From the NCBI GenBank assembly GCA_905234715.1, contig CAJOJI010000011.1, forward strand, positions 1 through 36,121: DNA of 36,121 nucleotides, read 5' to 3'. Every line of letters starts with the position of its first letter. The stretch's first letter is position 1. The position numbers were made by a program, and so were the translations under genes. Below the pieces are notes generated by a model that worked only from the letters and a program-made list of their open reading frames with translations, had not been told where the DNA came from and did not search any database. Below, piece by piece: positions 8,331-16,479 of the stretch. The DNA is from an uncultured Saccharofermentans sp. (lineage in GTDB: Bacteria; Bacillota; Clostridia; Saccharofermentanales; Saccharofermentanaceae).

Positions 8331-9235
8331 TCATCTTTCTTCGTGTTCGTTGAGTCTTGCGATAATGTCAGGCAATGCAGCATCGACCTTGTCGTTATCG
8401 AGCTGGCATGTGCCGGCATTGGTGTGTCCGCCGCCGCCGTATGCGAGGCAGAGCTCGCCGATATCGGTCGTGCCGTGGCCGTGTTCTGCTTCTTGAAGCC
8501 CCACGCTACGTGAACGCTCATCTCTACCTCAGGCCACATAGCATAGATCATGAATCTGTTGCCGGCATAAATCGTTTCGAGAGGTCTCAGATCCAATACT
8601 GCAACCTTGTCATGGATCTTAACGTTCTCTTCAAGCTGCTTCTTGAACAGCTCCTGCTGCTCGAAATAGAGTTCAGTACGCTCCTTAACGTCAGGCAGCT
8701 CCAATACTTCCTTGATGGTGTGGTTTGTGCAGTAATCAATGAGCTCCATCATGAGCTGGTAGTTGGAGATCCTGAAATCGTGGAAACGGCCGAGACCTGT
8801 TCTTGCGTCCATGATGAAGTTCATGAGAACCCAGTCCTTAGGATCAAGGATCTCGTCGACAGTGAAGTCAGCGGAGTCGCCCTTATCTACGGCTACCATG
8901 ATCTCTTCTGTTACCGTCTTGAATGTATCGGCACCGCCGTAGTAGTTATAAACAACTCTTGCAGCGGACTTCTCGCAGATGCAGATGTACTTGTCGCCGA
9001 AAGCCTCATGATCAGTTCTGATAAGCTCACTCTCATGGTGGTCAAAAGCGAGACCAACTCTCGGATCGAACGGAAGGTTTGTCGTGATGTCGTTCTCGGT
9101 AATATCAACTTTGCCGTCCTGTACATCCTTTGGGTGAACAAACTTGATCTCACCGATGATATCCAACTCTTTGAGGAGCATTGCGCAAACAAGTCCGTCA
9201 AAATCACTTCTGGTTATCAGTCTCTTCTTTTCCAT
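8331..9235 (-). pseudogene. DHH-family phosphoesterase with a frame-disrupting deletion near 8475
   Basis: The N-terminal part carries DHH phosphoesterase signatures: SDFDG (D11, D13) and AFDHHESE (D65-H66-H67), the metal-binding residues of exopolyphosphatase/NrnA-type enzymes that hydrolyse phosphodiester or phosphoanhydride bonds. The body continues normally to HVAWGFKKQNT, after which the frame turns to nonsense and would run on to 8258. In another frame the true DHHA1 end is intact: TDIGELCLAYGGGGHTNAG with the substrate-binding GGGGH, ending ARLNEHEER and a stop at 8331. Part of the usual segment between KKQNT and the GGGGH strand seems missing. The start at 9235 (MEKKRLITRS) has GGGAGG upstream. 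As written the enzyme would lack its substrate-binding tail. A real deletion and an assembly error cannot be told apart here. Confidence 0.75.
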
Positions 9236-9373
9236 AAGGCATTCCTCCCGGTTTATTTGAGCGGCCACCGGCCGTTAGTTTCTAAACAAAATTTTACAAA
9301 AATGCTGACCAAAATTCAATGATTCAAGAGCCCGCTAAGCCCGTTCTTACCCAAGATTTACAGTATATTAACC

Positions 9374-9402
9374 TTGACGCAACACTCTGCGCCAAGTAAT
9401 GT
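9374..9402 (+). promoter_or_regulatory. Candidate sigma-A promoter for the 517-aa lipoprotein
   Basis: TTGACG (9374-9379), 17-base spacer, TAATGT (9397-9402), about 43 bases before the start at 9445. It lies in the divergent gap 9236-9444, which shows no other gene. Confidence 0.4.
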
Positions 9403-9444
9403 AGGACTATATAGATTATTAAGGATAGATTGAAGGATCGATTT

Positions 9445-10998
9445 ATGAACAAGTCATTTGCAAGGATTTTCGCGGCAGTAACAATGGTGGCACTTCTCCC
9501 CGTTTTATGCTCGTGCTCTATATTCCAGAAGACCAAAGTCATCCAGGCGGCAACGCTTTTCGCAGAGTCCATAAAGGTCGGTGATTCGGGTGACATCTTA
9601 CATAAGACCGACGGCCTCGACCGCGAATTCAAAGCTTCGTTCAAAGAACTCCTCAACATCGAAAACTACACCGAAGAAGAGTGCCTCTACTCCGCAGAGA
9701 TGATGAAGTCGATCACCTTTGAAGTCGACGCTTCATCTGTCCAGGTCCAGAAAGACACAGCTTCCGTCGTCATCAACTTCTCGATCGCCGACCACGAAGC
9801 CCTCATGAGCGGCGACTACAGAGACGCCCAGGCGCTTGCAAATGCAGTTTCCACGTGCTCGAAAAGAACTATCTCCGTTACCGCCGAACTCTCCAGGATC
9901 GAAAAGGAGTGGTACATCACAAACTTCAATTCACAAGAGTTCCAGGACATCTATTCGTTCCTCTCGAAAATGCCTCCGATAGGCAAAGGCGCCATGATCG
10001 AGACGGCAAGAGCCATCGCCAAGTCCGTCGTTGAAGACGAGGCAGGCGTTGCCCTGATCTACGCAGCATCCGTCAAGGATTCCGACACGATAGACATACC
10101 CTCTTACCTGTCAGCTCTTTTCGATGTCGACGGCAATCCCACCGAAGAACAGATCGCTTTCCGCGATGCCGTAAGAGGCACCATGACCTTTGAAGTGGAC
10201 GAATCCACGCTCACGATCGACAGCCAGAAAGGCTCCATCGTGATCAGCATCACCATGGCCGATTTCGGCACCCTTGCAGGCAAGCAGTTCAGCAAGATAA
10301 GCGACATCACGACAGCAGTTAACGAGTGCGGAACAGTAACGTATTCCTACACTTGCGAGCTCATAAGGATCGGTCCGGACTGGTTTGTCACAAACCTCGA
10401 TTCCGAAGAATTCGCGGCTTTCCTCGCCTACAAGAATTTCACGATCAACCTCAAGAACATCGACGGCACATACACATCAACGGTCGACATCACAGACAAG
10501 TTCGTTGCATATGTTGCCAAGGAATTCAGCATCTCGATGCCCTCAGATCTTGAAGGCCGCATCTACATCACGACAACGCTCACACTCAAGAACGGCCAGT
10601 ACGAAGTAACGGTCGACCGCGATGCTTTCGTTGCAAACATCAAGACATTCGTTGAGACAAATATCGACAAGATAATAATGAACATGCTCGGCACCACATC
10701 AACTTACGGCCTCGACGCACTCGCAAAGATCGCAGGCTACAAGGACTATGCCGACATGAGAGCGCAGGTCCTGGCCCAGGTAACTTCAAGCCTTGAGACA
10801 GTCAACACATCAGGCCTTGAGAGCTCCGGCACCTTCACGCTCAACGACAATACCGTCACGCTGAAGTCTGCTACAGACACCATGACCGGCACCATCGACA
10901 ACTACGGCGTGATCACAGTCACATCACCCGTCAACGATCCCGATGCCAAGAAACTTCTGGGATCCGACACGATCACGATGTCGTTTAAGAAGGCTTGA
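9445..10998 (+). CDS. Lipoprotein with two related NTF2-like-type domains (517 aa)
   Basis: The start is set at ATG 9445 because GAAGGA lies seven bases upstream; a TTG at 9430 in frame is inside that leader. The signal peptide ends L-C-S-C (Cys24), a lipobox variant. Two copies of a ~150-residue unit follow: each begins with helices, contains a TFEVDxSxxxxxxxxGSxVIxxxxAD-type beta hairpin (about residues 90-115 and 240-260) and ends with a W-[YF]-[IV]-T-N-[FL]-[ND]-S-[EQ]-E-F motif. The C-terminal ~170 residues are a different beta-rich region. The domain type resembles the N-domains of the lipoprotein operon at 4.7-8.2 kb, so these are distant relatives. Its stop directly abuts the stop of the convergent gene. 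Surface-exposed; function unknown. Confidence 0.75.
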   Translation: MNKSFARIFAAVTMVALLPVLCSCSIFQKTKVIQAATLFAESIKVGDSGDILHKTDGLDREFKASFKELLNIENYTEEECLYSAEMMKSITFEVDASSVQVQKDTASVVINFSIADHEALMSGDYRDAQALANAVSTCSKRTISVTAELSRIEKEWYITNFNSQEFQDIYSFLSKMPPIGKGAMIETARAIAKSVVEDEAGVALIYAASVKDSDTIDIPSYLSALFDVDGNPTEEQIAFRDAVRGTMTFEVDESTLTIDSQKGSIVISITMADFGTLAGKQFSKISDITTAVNECGTVTYSYTCELIRIGPDWFVTNLDSEEFAAFLAYKNFTINLKNIDGTYTSTVDITDKFVAYVAKEFSISMPSDLEGRIYITTTLTLKNGQYEVTVDRDAFVANIKTFVETNIDKIIMNMLGTTSTYGLDALAKIAGYKDYADMRAQVLAQVTSSLETVNTSGLESSGTFTLNDNTVTLKSATDTMTGTIDNYGVITVTSPVNDPDAKKLLGSDTITMSFKKA

Positions 10999-11772
10999 TC
11001 AGAAGAAATCCGTAATGACCTTGTTGTCGTTGCAGTTTGTAAGGATTACGAATCTGTCTAACGGATCCTTATACACTTCGATAGTAGAGGTTCCACCGCC
11101 TGAAAACTCCCAAGTGAAACTGTAACAAACAACGTAATATCCTTCCCGTGAGTAGGTATAATACGCCAGCGGATCATCTTCAACCCATTTTTCAAACCGG
11201 TCACTTCTGACAATAATAAATTTATAATTCTGATAAGTTCCTATGGCCCGTACGGAATCAATATCTGTAACTTCATCGAGCTTCTTCTCGGCATATGATT
11301 TGAGCTCAGTTTCACTTATGGGCGCGTCAAAAGAAGCAAGATCAAAATCGCGGGGTATCATGTATCTTTCCACACTATATTGAGTGTTTACATGAGTGCC
11401 GCATCCCCCCATACCATACACATCACTGGTCTTTTCTTTTTCCGACTGTTTCATATTTGACGACCCCAACATGAAAAAGAAAGCAACAACTAATATGACA
11501 ATCGTTGCAGTATAAGCATTCGGCAGAATGATTCCCGCTATACCGAATCCCTTGCCCTTCCGGCCTTTATTTCTGGCTGTGACAAGTCCCACAATGGATA
11601 AGATCATTCCGATAAACGGCAGGCAGATCACAAGACCGAGAATAATCCAATAGGCCTCATTGTCTAAACTTGATGAAAACCTTATGAATAATACAATCGC
11701 AAAAGGAGCCAGGATCGAAAGCAGAAATCCTGTCAGACACAGCTTGCTTAGTTTTGCTTTCTGTTCAGCCAT
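10999..11772 (-). CDS. DUF4190-like membrane protein with extracytoplasmic domain (257 aa)
   Basis: The first ~105 residues hold three hydrophobic helices with a central GxIxSIVGLVTARNKGRKGKGFGIAGII-type segment (shown here only in outline). A small Lys/Arg/Gly loop between helices two and three is typical of DUF4190-like proteins. After the third helix comes a soluble domain of ~145 residues with two cysteines (GGCGTHVN and NCNDNK) and many aromatic residues, predicted outside. The start is MAEQKAKLSK, with a GGGGG-rich stretch just before the ATG. The stop codon touches the stop of the convergent lipoprotein gene. No enzymatic motif is visible; probably an envelope protein. Confidence 0.65.
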   Translation of the reverse strand: MAEQKAKLSKLCLTGFLLSILAPFAIVLFIRFSSSLDNEAYWIILGLVICLPFIGMILSIVGLVTARNKGRKGKGFGIAGIILPNAYTATIVILVVAFFFMLGSSNMKQSEKEKTSDVYGMGGCGTHVNTQYSVERYMIPRDFDLASFDAPISETELKSYAEKKLDEVTDIDSVRAIGTYQNYKFIIVRSDRFEKWVEDDPLAYYTYSREGYYVVCYSFTWEFSGGGTSTIEVYKDPLDRFVILTNCNDNKVITDFF

Positions 11773-11827
11773 ATTACCCCCATAAACATCAACGACTTAT
11801 CAAAGAAAACTTATATATATTATAAAG

Positions 11828-11865
11828 CATAAAACAAAGGGCTGCCTCATTTAAGAGACAGCCCT
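11828..11865 (-). terminator. Intrinsic terminator of gpmI
   Basis: On the minus strand an 11-bp stem (AGGGCTGTCTC with GAGGCAGCCCT, one G-T pair) and a TTAAAT loop are followed by TTGTTTTATG, 30 bases after the gpmI stop. Confidence 0.8.
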
Positions 11866-11894
11866 GATAATTCTTTTCGATTTCCTATAAAGGA

Positions 11895-13487
11895 TTACTT
11901 CTTAATAAGAAGTGACTCGCCTGTCATTTCAGCAGGCTGGGGAAGTCCCATGATCTCAAGGAGTGTGGGTGCGATGTCGCAGAGGCGGCCGCCCTCACGG
12001 AGTGTGTACTCGGGATCATAGTTGTAGAGGATAAACGGAACGGGGTTCGTTGTGTGTGCAGTGTGAGGCTGCATTGTCTCGAGGTTCATCATCTGCTCGG
12101 CATTGCCGTGGTCAGCGCAGATGAAGAGAACGCCGTCCATCTTCTTAACTGCTTCAACAGCGCCGCCAACGCAAGCGTCAACTCTCTCAACTGCTGCGAT
12201 AGCTGCTTCGAGAACACCTGTGTGGCCGACCATGTCGGGGTTAGCGAAGTTGATGATTACTACATCGTACTTGTCTGAGCAGATTGCTGCGTCGAGCTTC
12301 TCAGAAACTTCGGGAGCGCTCATCTCAGGCTTAAGGTCGTAAGTAGCAACTGCGGGTGAAGGAACGAGTGTACGGTCCTCATCCTTGTTGGGCTCTTCGA
12401 TACCGCCGTTGAAGAAGAATGTAACGTGAGCATACTTCTCTGTCTCAGCGATACGGAGCTGCTTGAGGCCGTTAGCTGCGAGATACTCACCCAATGTGTT
12501 CTTGATCTCTTCCTTCTTGAATGCAACGAACTTGTTGGGAATAAGCTCGTCGTAATCCTTGAAGCATACATATGTGAGAGGCATGAAGCCGTTAGCTCTC
12601 TTGAGATACTTGATGCACTTTGTATCGGAAGCGTCGCCGTCCTGTGCAGCGATGTCCTCGTCGCTGTAGCAGAAAGCCTTTGTGATCTCTCTTGCACGGT
12701 CAGGACGGAAGTTGAAGAAGATGATGGAGTCGTTAGGCTTAACAACGCTAACAGGCTTGCCCTCAGCGTCAACGATGACTGTAGGAAGAACGAACTCGTC
12801 TGTTACGCCGCCGTCGTAAGAATCCTGCATAGCCTGAACGGGATCCGTAGCCTTAACGCCTTCGCCAAGTACGAGTGAATCGTAAGCTGTCTGGATTCTG
12901 TCCCAGTTGTTGTCTCTGTCCATTGCATAGTAACGGCCGGACATTGAAGCAACCTTACCTACACCGATCTCAGCCATCTTGTCTACGAGTGCCTGGAGAT
13001 AATCCTTACCGGATGCCGGAGGTGTGTCACGGCCGTCGAAGAAAGGATGAACGTAAACTCTGTCGAAGTTCTCCTTCTTGCAGAGCTCGAGGATTGCATA
13101 AAGGTGTGTGTTGTGTGAGTGAACGCCGCCGTCAGAAAGGAGACCCCATACGTGAAGGTCTGAATTCTTCTCTTTGCAGTTGTTGATGGCGCGGAGGAGG
13201 TCTTCGTTCTTAAAGAAGACGCCGTCCTCAATGTACTTTGTGATAAGTGTGAGGTCCTGGTAGATGATCCTGCCTGAACCGATGTTCATGTGTCCTACCT
13301 CAGAGTTGCCCATCTGACCGTCGGGAAGTCCGACAGCGAGGCCTGATGCGTAACCCTTAACATAAGGGCACTCAGCCATGAGCTTGTCGATAACGGGAGT
13401 CTTTGCCATTTCGATGGCATTGTATTCCTTGTTGTCGGAAAGTCCGAATCCGTCAAGAACCATAAGTACTACAGGTCTGCGTTTCAT
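11895..13487 (-). CDS. gpmI: 2,3-bisphosphoglycerate-independent phosphoglycerate mutase
   Basis: This enzyme interconverts 3- and 2-phosphoglycerate in glycolysis, using two manganese ions and a phosphoserine intermediate. The alkaline-phosphatase-like N-terminus VVLMVLDGFG has the metal ligand Asp12, and GQMGNSEVGH places the catalytic serine at residue 62, its canonical position. Further conserved parts are seen: DGRDTPP, FFNFRPDRAREI, NFANPDMVGHTG and ICADHGNAEQM. The length of 530 is slightly above the usual ~510. AAGGAG lies seven bases before the ATG. It is preceded 23 bases upstream by a DUF4250 gene and followed by an intrinsic terminator, so the pair forms one transcript. Confidence 0.97.
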   Translation of the reverse strand: MKRRPVVLMVLDGFGLSDNKEYNAIEMAKTPVIDKLMAECPYVKGYASGLAVGLPDGQMGNSEVGHMNIGSGRIIYQDLTLITKYIEDGVFFKNEDLLRAINNCKEKNSDLHVWGLLSDGGVHSHNTHLYAILELCKKENFDRVYVHPFFDGRDTPPASGKDYLQALVDKMAEIGVGKVASMSGRYYAMDRDNNWDRIQTAYDSLVLGEGVKATDPVQAMQDSYDGGVTDEFVLPTVIVDAEGKPVSVVKPNDSIIFFNFRPDRAREITKAFCYSDEDIAAQDGDASDTKCIKYLKRANGFMPLTYVCFKDYDELIPNKFVAFKKEEIKNTLGEYLAANGLKQLRIAETEKYAHVTFFFNGGIEEPNKDEDRTLVPSPAVATYDLKPEMSAPEVSEKLDAAICSDKYDVVIINFANPDMVGHTGVLEAAIAAVERVDACVGGAVEAVKKMDGVLFICADHGNAEQMMNLETMQPHTAHTTNPVPFILYNYDPEYTLREGGRLCDIAPTLLEIMGLPQPAEMTGESLLIKK

Positions 13488-13510
13488 AATATTCTCCTTC
13501 TTTGTTTAAA

Positions 13511-13696
13511 TTATTCTTTGGTGACAAACCGGTTGAGTCCTTCGTCGTAGATGAATCCTGCACCCGCAAGTGTTGTCCTGATCTGTTCCTCATCCTCGCC
13601 AAGAGATTTCGCAAGCTCGGACAAGCTCGAAAAGTTGTCCCTCAGCTGCGTGTTTATGTAGCTCAAAAGCATGAACGGATCTTTGGGCAGTGCCAT
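13511..13696 (-). CDS. DUF4250 domain protein (61 aa)
   Basis: A short cytoplasmic protein matching DUF4250: it begins with KDPFMLLSYINTQLRDNFSS and continues with a helix-turn-helix-like SLSELAKSLGEDEEQI segment and a GFIYDEGLNRF end. The family is widespread in Firmicutes and has no assigned role; the fold suggests a small helical DNA- or protein-binding domain. AGAGGTG precedes the ATG. It heads the gpmI transcript, whose extended -10 promoter lies about 35 bases upstream. Confidence 0.8.
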   Translation of the reverse strand: MALPKDPFMLLSYINTQLRDNFSSLSELAKSLGEDEEQIRTTLAGAGFIYDEGLNRFVTKE

Positions 13697-13728
13697 CTTT
13701 AAACACCTCTAATCGTTTTGCCGCGCCA

Positions 13729-13737
13729 ATTATAGCA
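13729..13737 (-). promoter_or_regulatory. Extended -10 promoter for DUF4250-gpmI
   Basis: On the minus strand TGCTATAAT (extended -10) lies about 33 bases before the DUF4250 start, preceded by very AT-rich sequence and no good -35. The intergenic region also holds an imperfect dyad (tgttaac, 5 bases, ggtaaca) around 13778-13796. Confidence 0.5.
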
Positions 13738-13840
13738 CATTCATCATATAAATTTATTTAACATTCTTTGTTAACTCTTGGGTAACACAATCTTCAATCC
13801 TGATAAATACCGTCTTCACAGGTGCTTGCTAATCTAAAGT

Positions 13841-13846
13841 TATAAT
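13841..13846 (+). promoter_or_regulatory. Candidate -10 box for the Asp-rich lipoprotein
   Basis: A TATAAT sequence lies 24 bases before the ATG at 13870. The best upstream hexamer, TTCACA at 13815-13820, is 20 bases away, longer than ideal, so only the -10 element is proposed. Confidence 0.3.
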
Positions 13847-13869
13847 TTTTGTGCGAAGAAGGTGACACT

Positions 13870-15015
13870 ATGAAGAAAAAGATCGCTTTAATTCTGGCTC
13901 TTTGTCTTGCATTGACTTCATTTTCCGCATGCAGCAGCTCATCGAAAAAAGGCAGCGGAAGAAGCTCTAACGACCGTGACTCCAAGTACGATGCCGATGA
14001 CGATGACGACGATGATGTTGATGACGACGACGATTCCGAGCCCACCCGCGCAACCCGCGAGACTACAGAGCGAAAGGATCCGACTCCCACTCCTTCTCCC
14101 GTTCCGACCGAAGCTCCGGTCCAAATAAAGCCCACAGAAAACGCCAGCATCAACTGGACAACATACGAATCACCCGACGGCTACTTCAAGATCAATGTCC
14201 CTGAAGGCTGGACGGTTTTCTATCACGACTACGACGTAATAAGCTATGAGGTCGTCGTTTACGACAACTACGCCGAGAAGTTCTTCTACTTCGGCACCTC
14301 GTTCGTAAGCTACCCCTCCGAAGAGAACTTCGAGTACTGGATGGACGTAACCGCCTCCTACGGTTTTGAGACGACCGAGTACGGCTACATCAGCCCTGAA
14401 GCAACCGCGCTCTCGCTTTTCGAGAACTCCGGCGACCGCTTCGGATACACTGATTTCGAGCTCATCGATACTCTCGGCGAAAACGGTTACGGCGACTATT
14501 TCCTCCAGGCCAACATCAAGGACATGAACAACGGCCGCCAGTACGAAGGCATCTTCACATCCTCTCTGGTCGACACTCCCATGTACTATCAGCAGATGGA
14601 CTGGGATCTCGCAGCCGGCACGACATGCATCATGCTCCCCGTCGAGGACTTCACCGACTGGCTCGGAGTAATGCTCCAGATCTACGCATCGCTCGAATTC
14701 ACCGACGCTTACTACACTGACCGCAACATCGTCTGGCAGCAGACTTTCCAGACATCCAACTACATCATGTACAACGCCAACCAGACAAGCGACATGATCA
14801 TGGACAGCTGGGAAAGAAGCAACCACGTAAGCGACATCTCCTCACAGGAATACAGTGACGCAACACTCGGCAGAGAGCGCGTTTACGACACCCAGACAGG
14901 CGACGTCTACTACGCAGACAACGGCTGGAGCGACACCTACTCCGGCACCCGCTATGAACCCGTCACGTCCGGCTCAGACTACTACCTGCAGCCCGTCGTC
15001 GGAACCATCTATTAA
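13870..15015 (+). CDS. Lipoprotein with poly-aspartate linker (381 aa)
   Basis: The start is placed at ATG 13870 (MKKKIALILA), which directly follows AAGGTG and begins the signal peptide; an upstream in-frame ATG would add seven residues before it. The lipobox is F-S-A-C (Cys21). Next come a Ser/Lys/Gly stretch, an acidic run with two blocks of five to seven Asp (about 42-56), and a Pro/Thr linker with TPTPSPVPT. The main domain starts with YESPDGYFKINVPEGWTVFY, a beta-rich fold often found in secreted lipoproteins (PsbP/DUF1795-like). The C-terminal ~45 residues are Tyr/Gly/Ser-rich (QTGDVYYADNGWSD). Surface protein; the Asp blocks could bind cations or simply act as spacer. Confidence 0.75.
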   Translation: MKKKIALILALCLALTSFSACSSSSKKGSGRSSNDRDSKYDADDDDDDDVDDDDDSEPTRATRETTERKDPTPTPSPVPTEAPVQIKPTENASINWTTYESPDGYFKINVPEGWTVFYHDYDVISYEVVVYDNYAEKFFYFGTSFVSYPSEENFEYWMDVTASYGFETTEYGYISPEATALSLFENSGDRFGYTDFELIDTLGENGYGDYFLQANIKDMNNGRQYEGIFTSSLVDTPMYYQQMDWDLAAGTTCIMLPVEDFTDWLGVMLQIYASLEFTDAYYTDRNIVWQQTFQTSNYIMYNANQTSDMIMDSWERSNHVSDISSQEYSDATLGRERVYDTQTGDVYYADNGWSDTYSGTRYEPVTSGSDYYLQPVVGTIY

Positions 15016-15045
15016 GCCCTCCTTTTCAGTTCCTAACTGAAATCA

Positions 15046-15076
15046 GGCCCCTGCTTTACTCTGAGAAGCGGGGGCC
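15046..15076 (+). terminator. GC-rich terminator hairpin after the lipoprotein
   Basis: An 11-bp stem (ggcccctgctt with aagcgggggcc, one wobble) with a 9-base loop lies 30 bases after the stop. The tail is only ATATATTTG, so efficiency is uncertain. A second 7-bp hairpin (ttcagtt, cct, aactgaa) sits just before it at 15025-15041. Confidence 0.6.
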
Positions 15077-15083
15077 ATATATT

Positions 15084-15092
15084 TGCTATAAT
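15084..15092 (+). promoter_or_regulatory. Extended -10 promoter for the tautomerase gene
   Basis: TGCTATAAT, the same nonamer as at the gpmI promoter, lies right after the terminator hairpin and about 34 bases before the tautomerase start. No clear -35 is present, which extended -10 promoters do not require. Confidence 0.45.
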
Positions 15093-15125
15093 TGACGCAG
15101 ATTGGGAGATAGGAAGGTGAATCGT

Positions 15126-15467
15126 ATGCCGCTGGTTAAGATCGAAATGCTCAAAGGCAAGAGTAGTGAATATAAGAAGGGTGTCCTCGAAAGTGTTCAT
15201 GCAGGGCTCGTCGAAGCTTTGGGCATCGAAGACTGGGACAGATTCCAGCGCATAATCGAGTACGACAAAGCGGACTTCGAATTCCCGGACTTCAAGTCGG
15301 ACAACTTCATGATAATCGAACTCACGATCTTCCCCGGCAGGAGTGCCGAGCAAAAGCAGAACGCAATTGCTGCTATAAAGGAGCGCCTTAGCGGTGCGCT
15401 CTCCATCGACCCCAAGGATGTCTTCATCGTGATCAACGATCCTCCGAGAGAAAACTGGAGCATATAA
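15126..15467 (+). CDS. Tautomerase family protein (113 aa)
   Basis: The start is set at ATG 15126 because GGAAGGTG sits upstream and because it places proline directly after methionine (MPLVKIEMLKGKS). In the 4-oxalocrotonate tautomerase superfamily that N-terminal proline is the catalytic base once Met is removed. An upstream ATG at 15102 would bury it. The length and the pattern VHAGLVEALGI, RFQRIIEY, IELTIFPGRSAEQK and DVFIVINDPPRENW fit the longer Tautomerase_2 group rather than the 62-residue enzymes. A cytosolic enzyme acting on keto-enol substrates; the natural substrate is unknown. Monocistronic, between its own promoter and a bidirectional terminator. Confidence 0.88.
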   Translation: MPLVKIEMLKGKSSEYKKGVLESVHAGLVEALGIEDWDRFQRIIEYDKADFEFPDFKSDNFMIIELTIFPGRSAEQKQNAIAAIKERLSGALSIDPKDVFIVINDPPRENWSI

Positions 15468-15469
15468 AA

Positions 15470-15503
15470 GGTCTGCCTCTTTCCGAGACAGACCCACATT
15501 TTT
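15470..15503. terminator. Bidirectional terminator between tautomerase and regulator
   Basis: Arms ggtctgcctc (15470-15479) and gagacagacc (15485-15494), one mismatch, loop TTTCC, followed by a TTTTT tract on the plus side and TTTT on the minus side. It serves the convergent genes ending at 15467 and 15519. Confidence 0.8.
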
Positions 15504-15518
15504 ATATTCCCACTATCC

Positions 15519-16394
15519 TCAACCGATCTTCTTTACCGGTACAAGCTCTATATATCCTCTCGTGCCAACAGGCTCAAGCTGAATGCGGGGATTCTTGTCA
15601 TCCCAGGTGTAGCCGATGAATTCGGGATTGTACTTCTTCTCGGCTTCCCAGATCTCGCCGATCGCAGACTCGTACTTCTCTTCAGCGAAGGGCTCGCCTC
15701 TGAAAAGCAGATAAGTAGAAGCAGGCAAATCGATCACTTCAAAGCCGTCCGGAATCGTACCGGCATAATCAGTCTCTACTTCAACACCCTGAACATACTC
15801 GTTTGTCACGGGTTTGCGGAGGTGCTCCGGGAGCCAGAGGCAGACGGGCTCGCCGCTGATCGACTTGATGCTGGTAAGAAGTCCCCATACGTCACAGCCG
15901 ACTTCCTTGCAGTAGCTCCAGTATTCCGTGGCTTTATCGCCTCTCTTGATGATGACCTTTCTTGCAGGCTTTTCGACTACCTGAATAAACACATTTCTAA
16001 TATCACTCATATTGCTCACAGTCCTTTCGTTTTCAATGATGAAACTAGGAGTAAAGAGCCAGATGGGGACCGGACTTGTGGAGTACTCTTTCGGATTAAC
16101 GCCGAATTCACGTCTGAATGCGCGCTGGTATCCGTCGACACTTCCGAATCCCATGTCCATGGCAACGTCAAGGATCTGACAATCTTCGTCACGCAGTCTC
16201 AAAGCCGACTTCGACAGTTTAAGGCGCCTGATATAAACGGCCGGTGTCATGCCGAGATGCTTAATGAAGAGTCTTCTTGCGTACCATGGTGAGAACGCGG
16301 CTGCCTTCGCAAGATCAGCAATATCAATCTCTTCACTGATATGTTCGCTTATGTAATCCTGCATCTTGCGTACGGCTGCTCTTTGTTCGTCCAT
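15519..16394 (-). CDS. AraC-family regulator with GyrI-like effector domain (291 aa)
   Basis: Residues ~8-108 form the double helix-turn-helix of AraC/XylS proteins (IDIADLAKAAAFSPWYARRLF, then ILDVAMDMGFGSVDGYQRAF). Residues ~134-291 are a GyrI-like/SOUL-type small-molecule-binding domain (KPARKVIIKRGDKATEYW, ending RGYIELVPVKK). This order, DNA-binding domain first and GyrI-like domain last, is that of Rob and BltR/Bmr-type effector-responsive activators, often controlling multidrug efflux or stress genes. AAGGAGGTGA precedes the ATG. No transporter is next to it, so its target is elsewhere or itself. The 3' end faces the tautomerase gene. Confidence 0.9.
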   Translation of the reverse strand: MDEQRAAVRKMQDYISEHISEEIDIADLAKAAAFSPWYARRLFIKHLGMTPAVYIRRLKLSKSALRLRDEDCQILDVAMDMGFGSVDGYQRAFRREFGVNPKEYSTSPVPIWLFTPSFIIENERTVSNMSDIRNVFIQVVEKPARKVIIKRGDKATEYWSYCKEVGCDVWGLLTSIKSISGEPVCLWLPEHLRKPVTNEYVQGVEVETDYAGTIPDGFEVIDLPASTYLLFRGEPFAEEKYESAIGEIWEAEKKYNPEFIGYTWDDKNPRIQLEPVGTRGYIELVPVKKIG

Positions 16395-16479
16395 CTGCTC
16401 ACCTCCTTCGTGAGCTAATAGTATCCTATGCCCCTCTCGAAAATCCCGACTTTTTTTGCTCAGTATCAGTCAGCCTTGA

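Noticed and set aside
8375..9322. Plus-strand open frame of 315 residues
   Set aside because: It mirrors the DHH phosphoesterase on the other strand, whose family motifs are clear; codon shadow.
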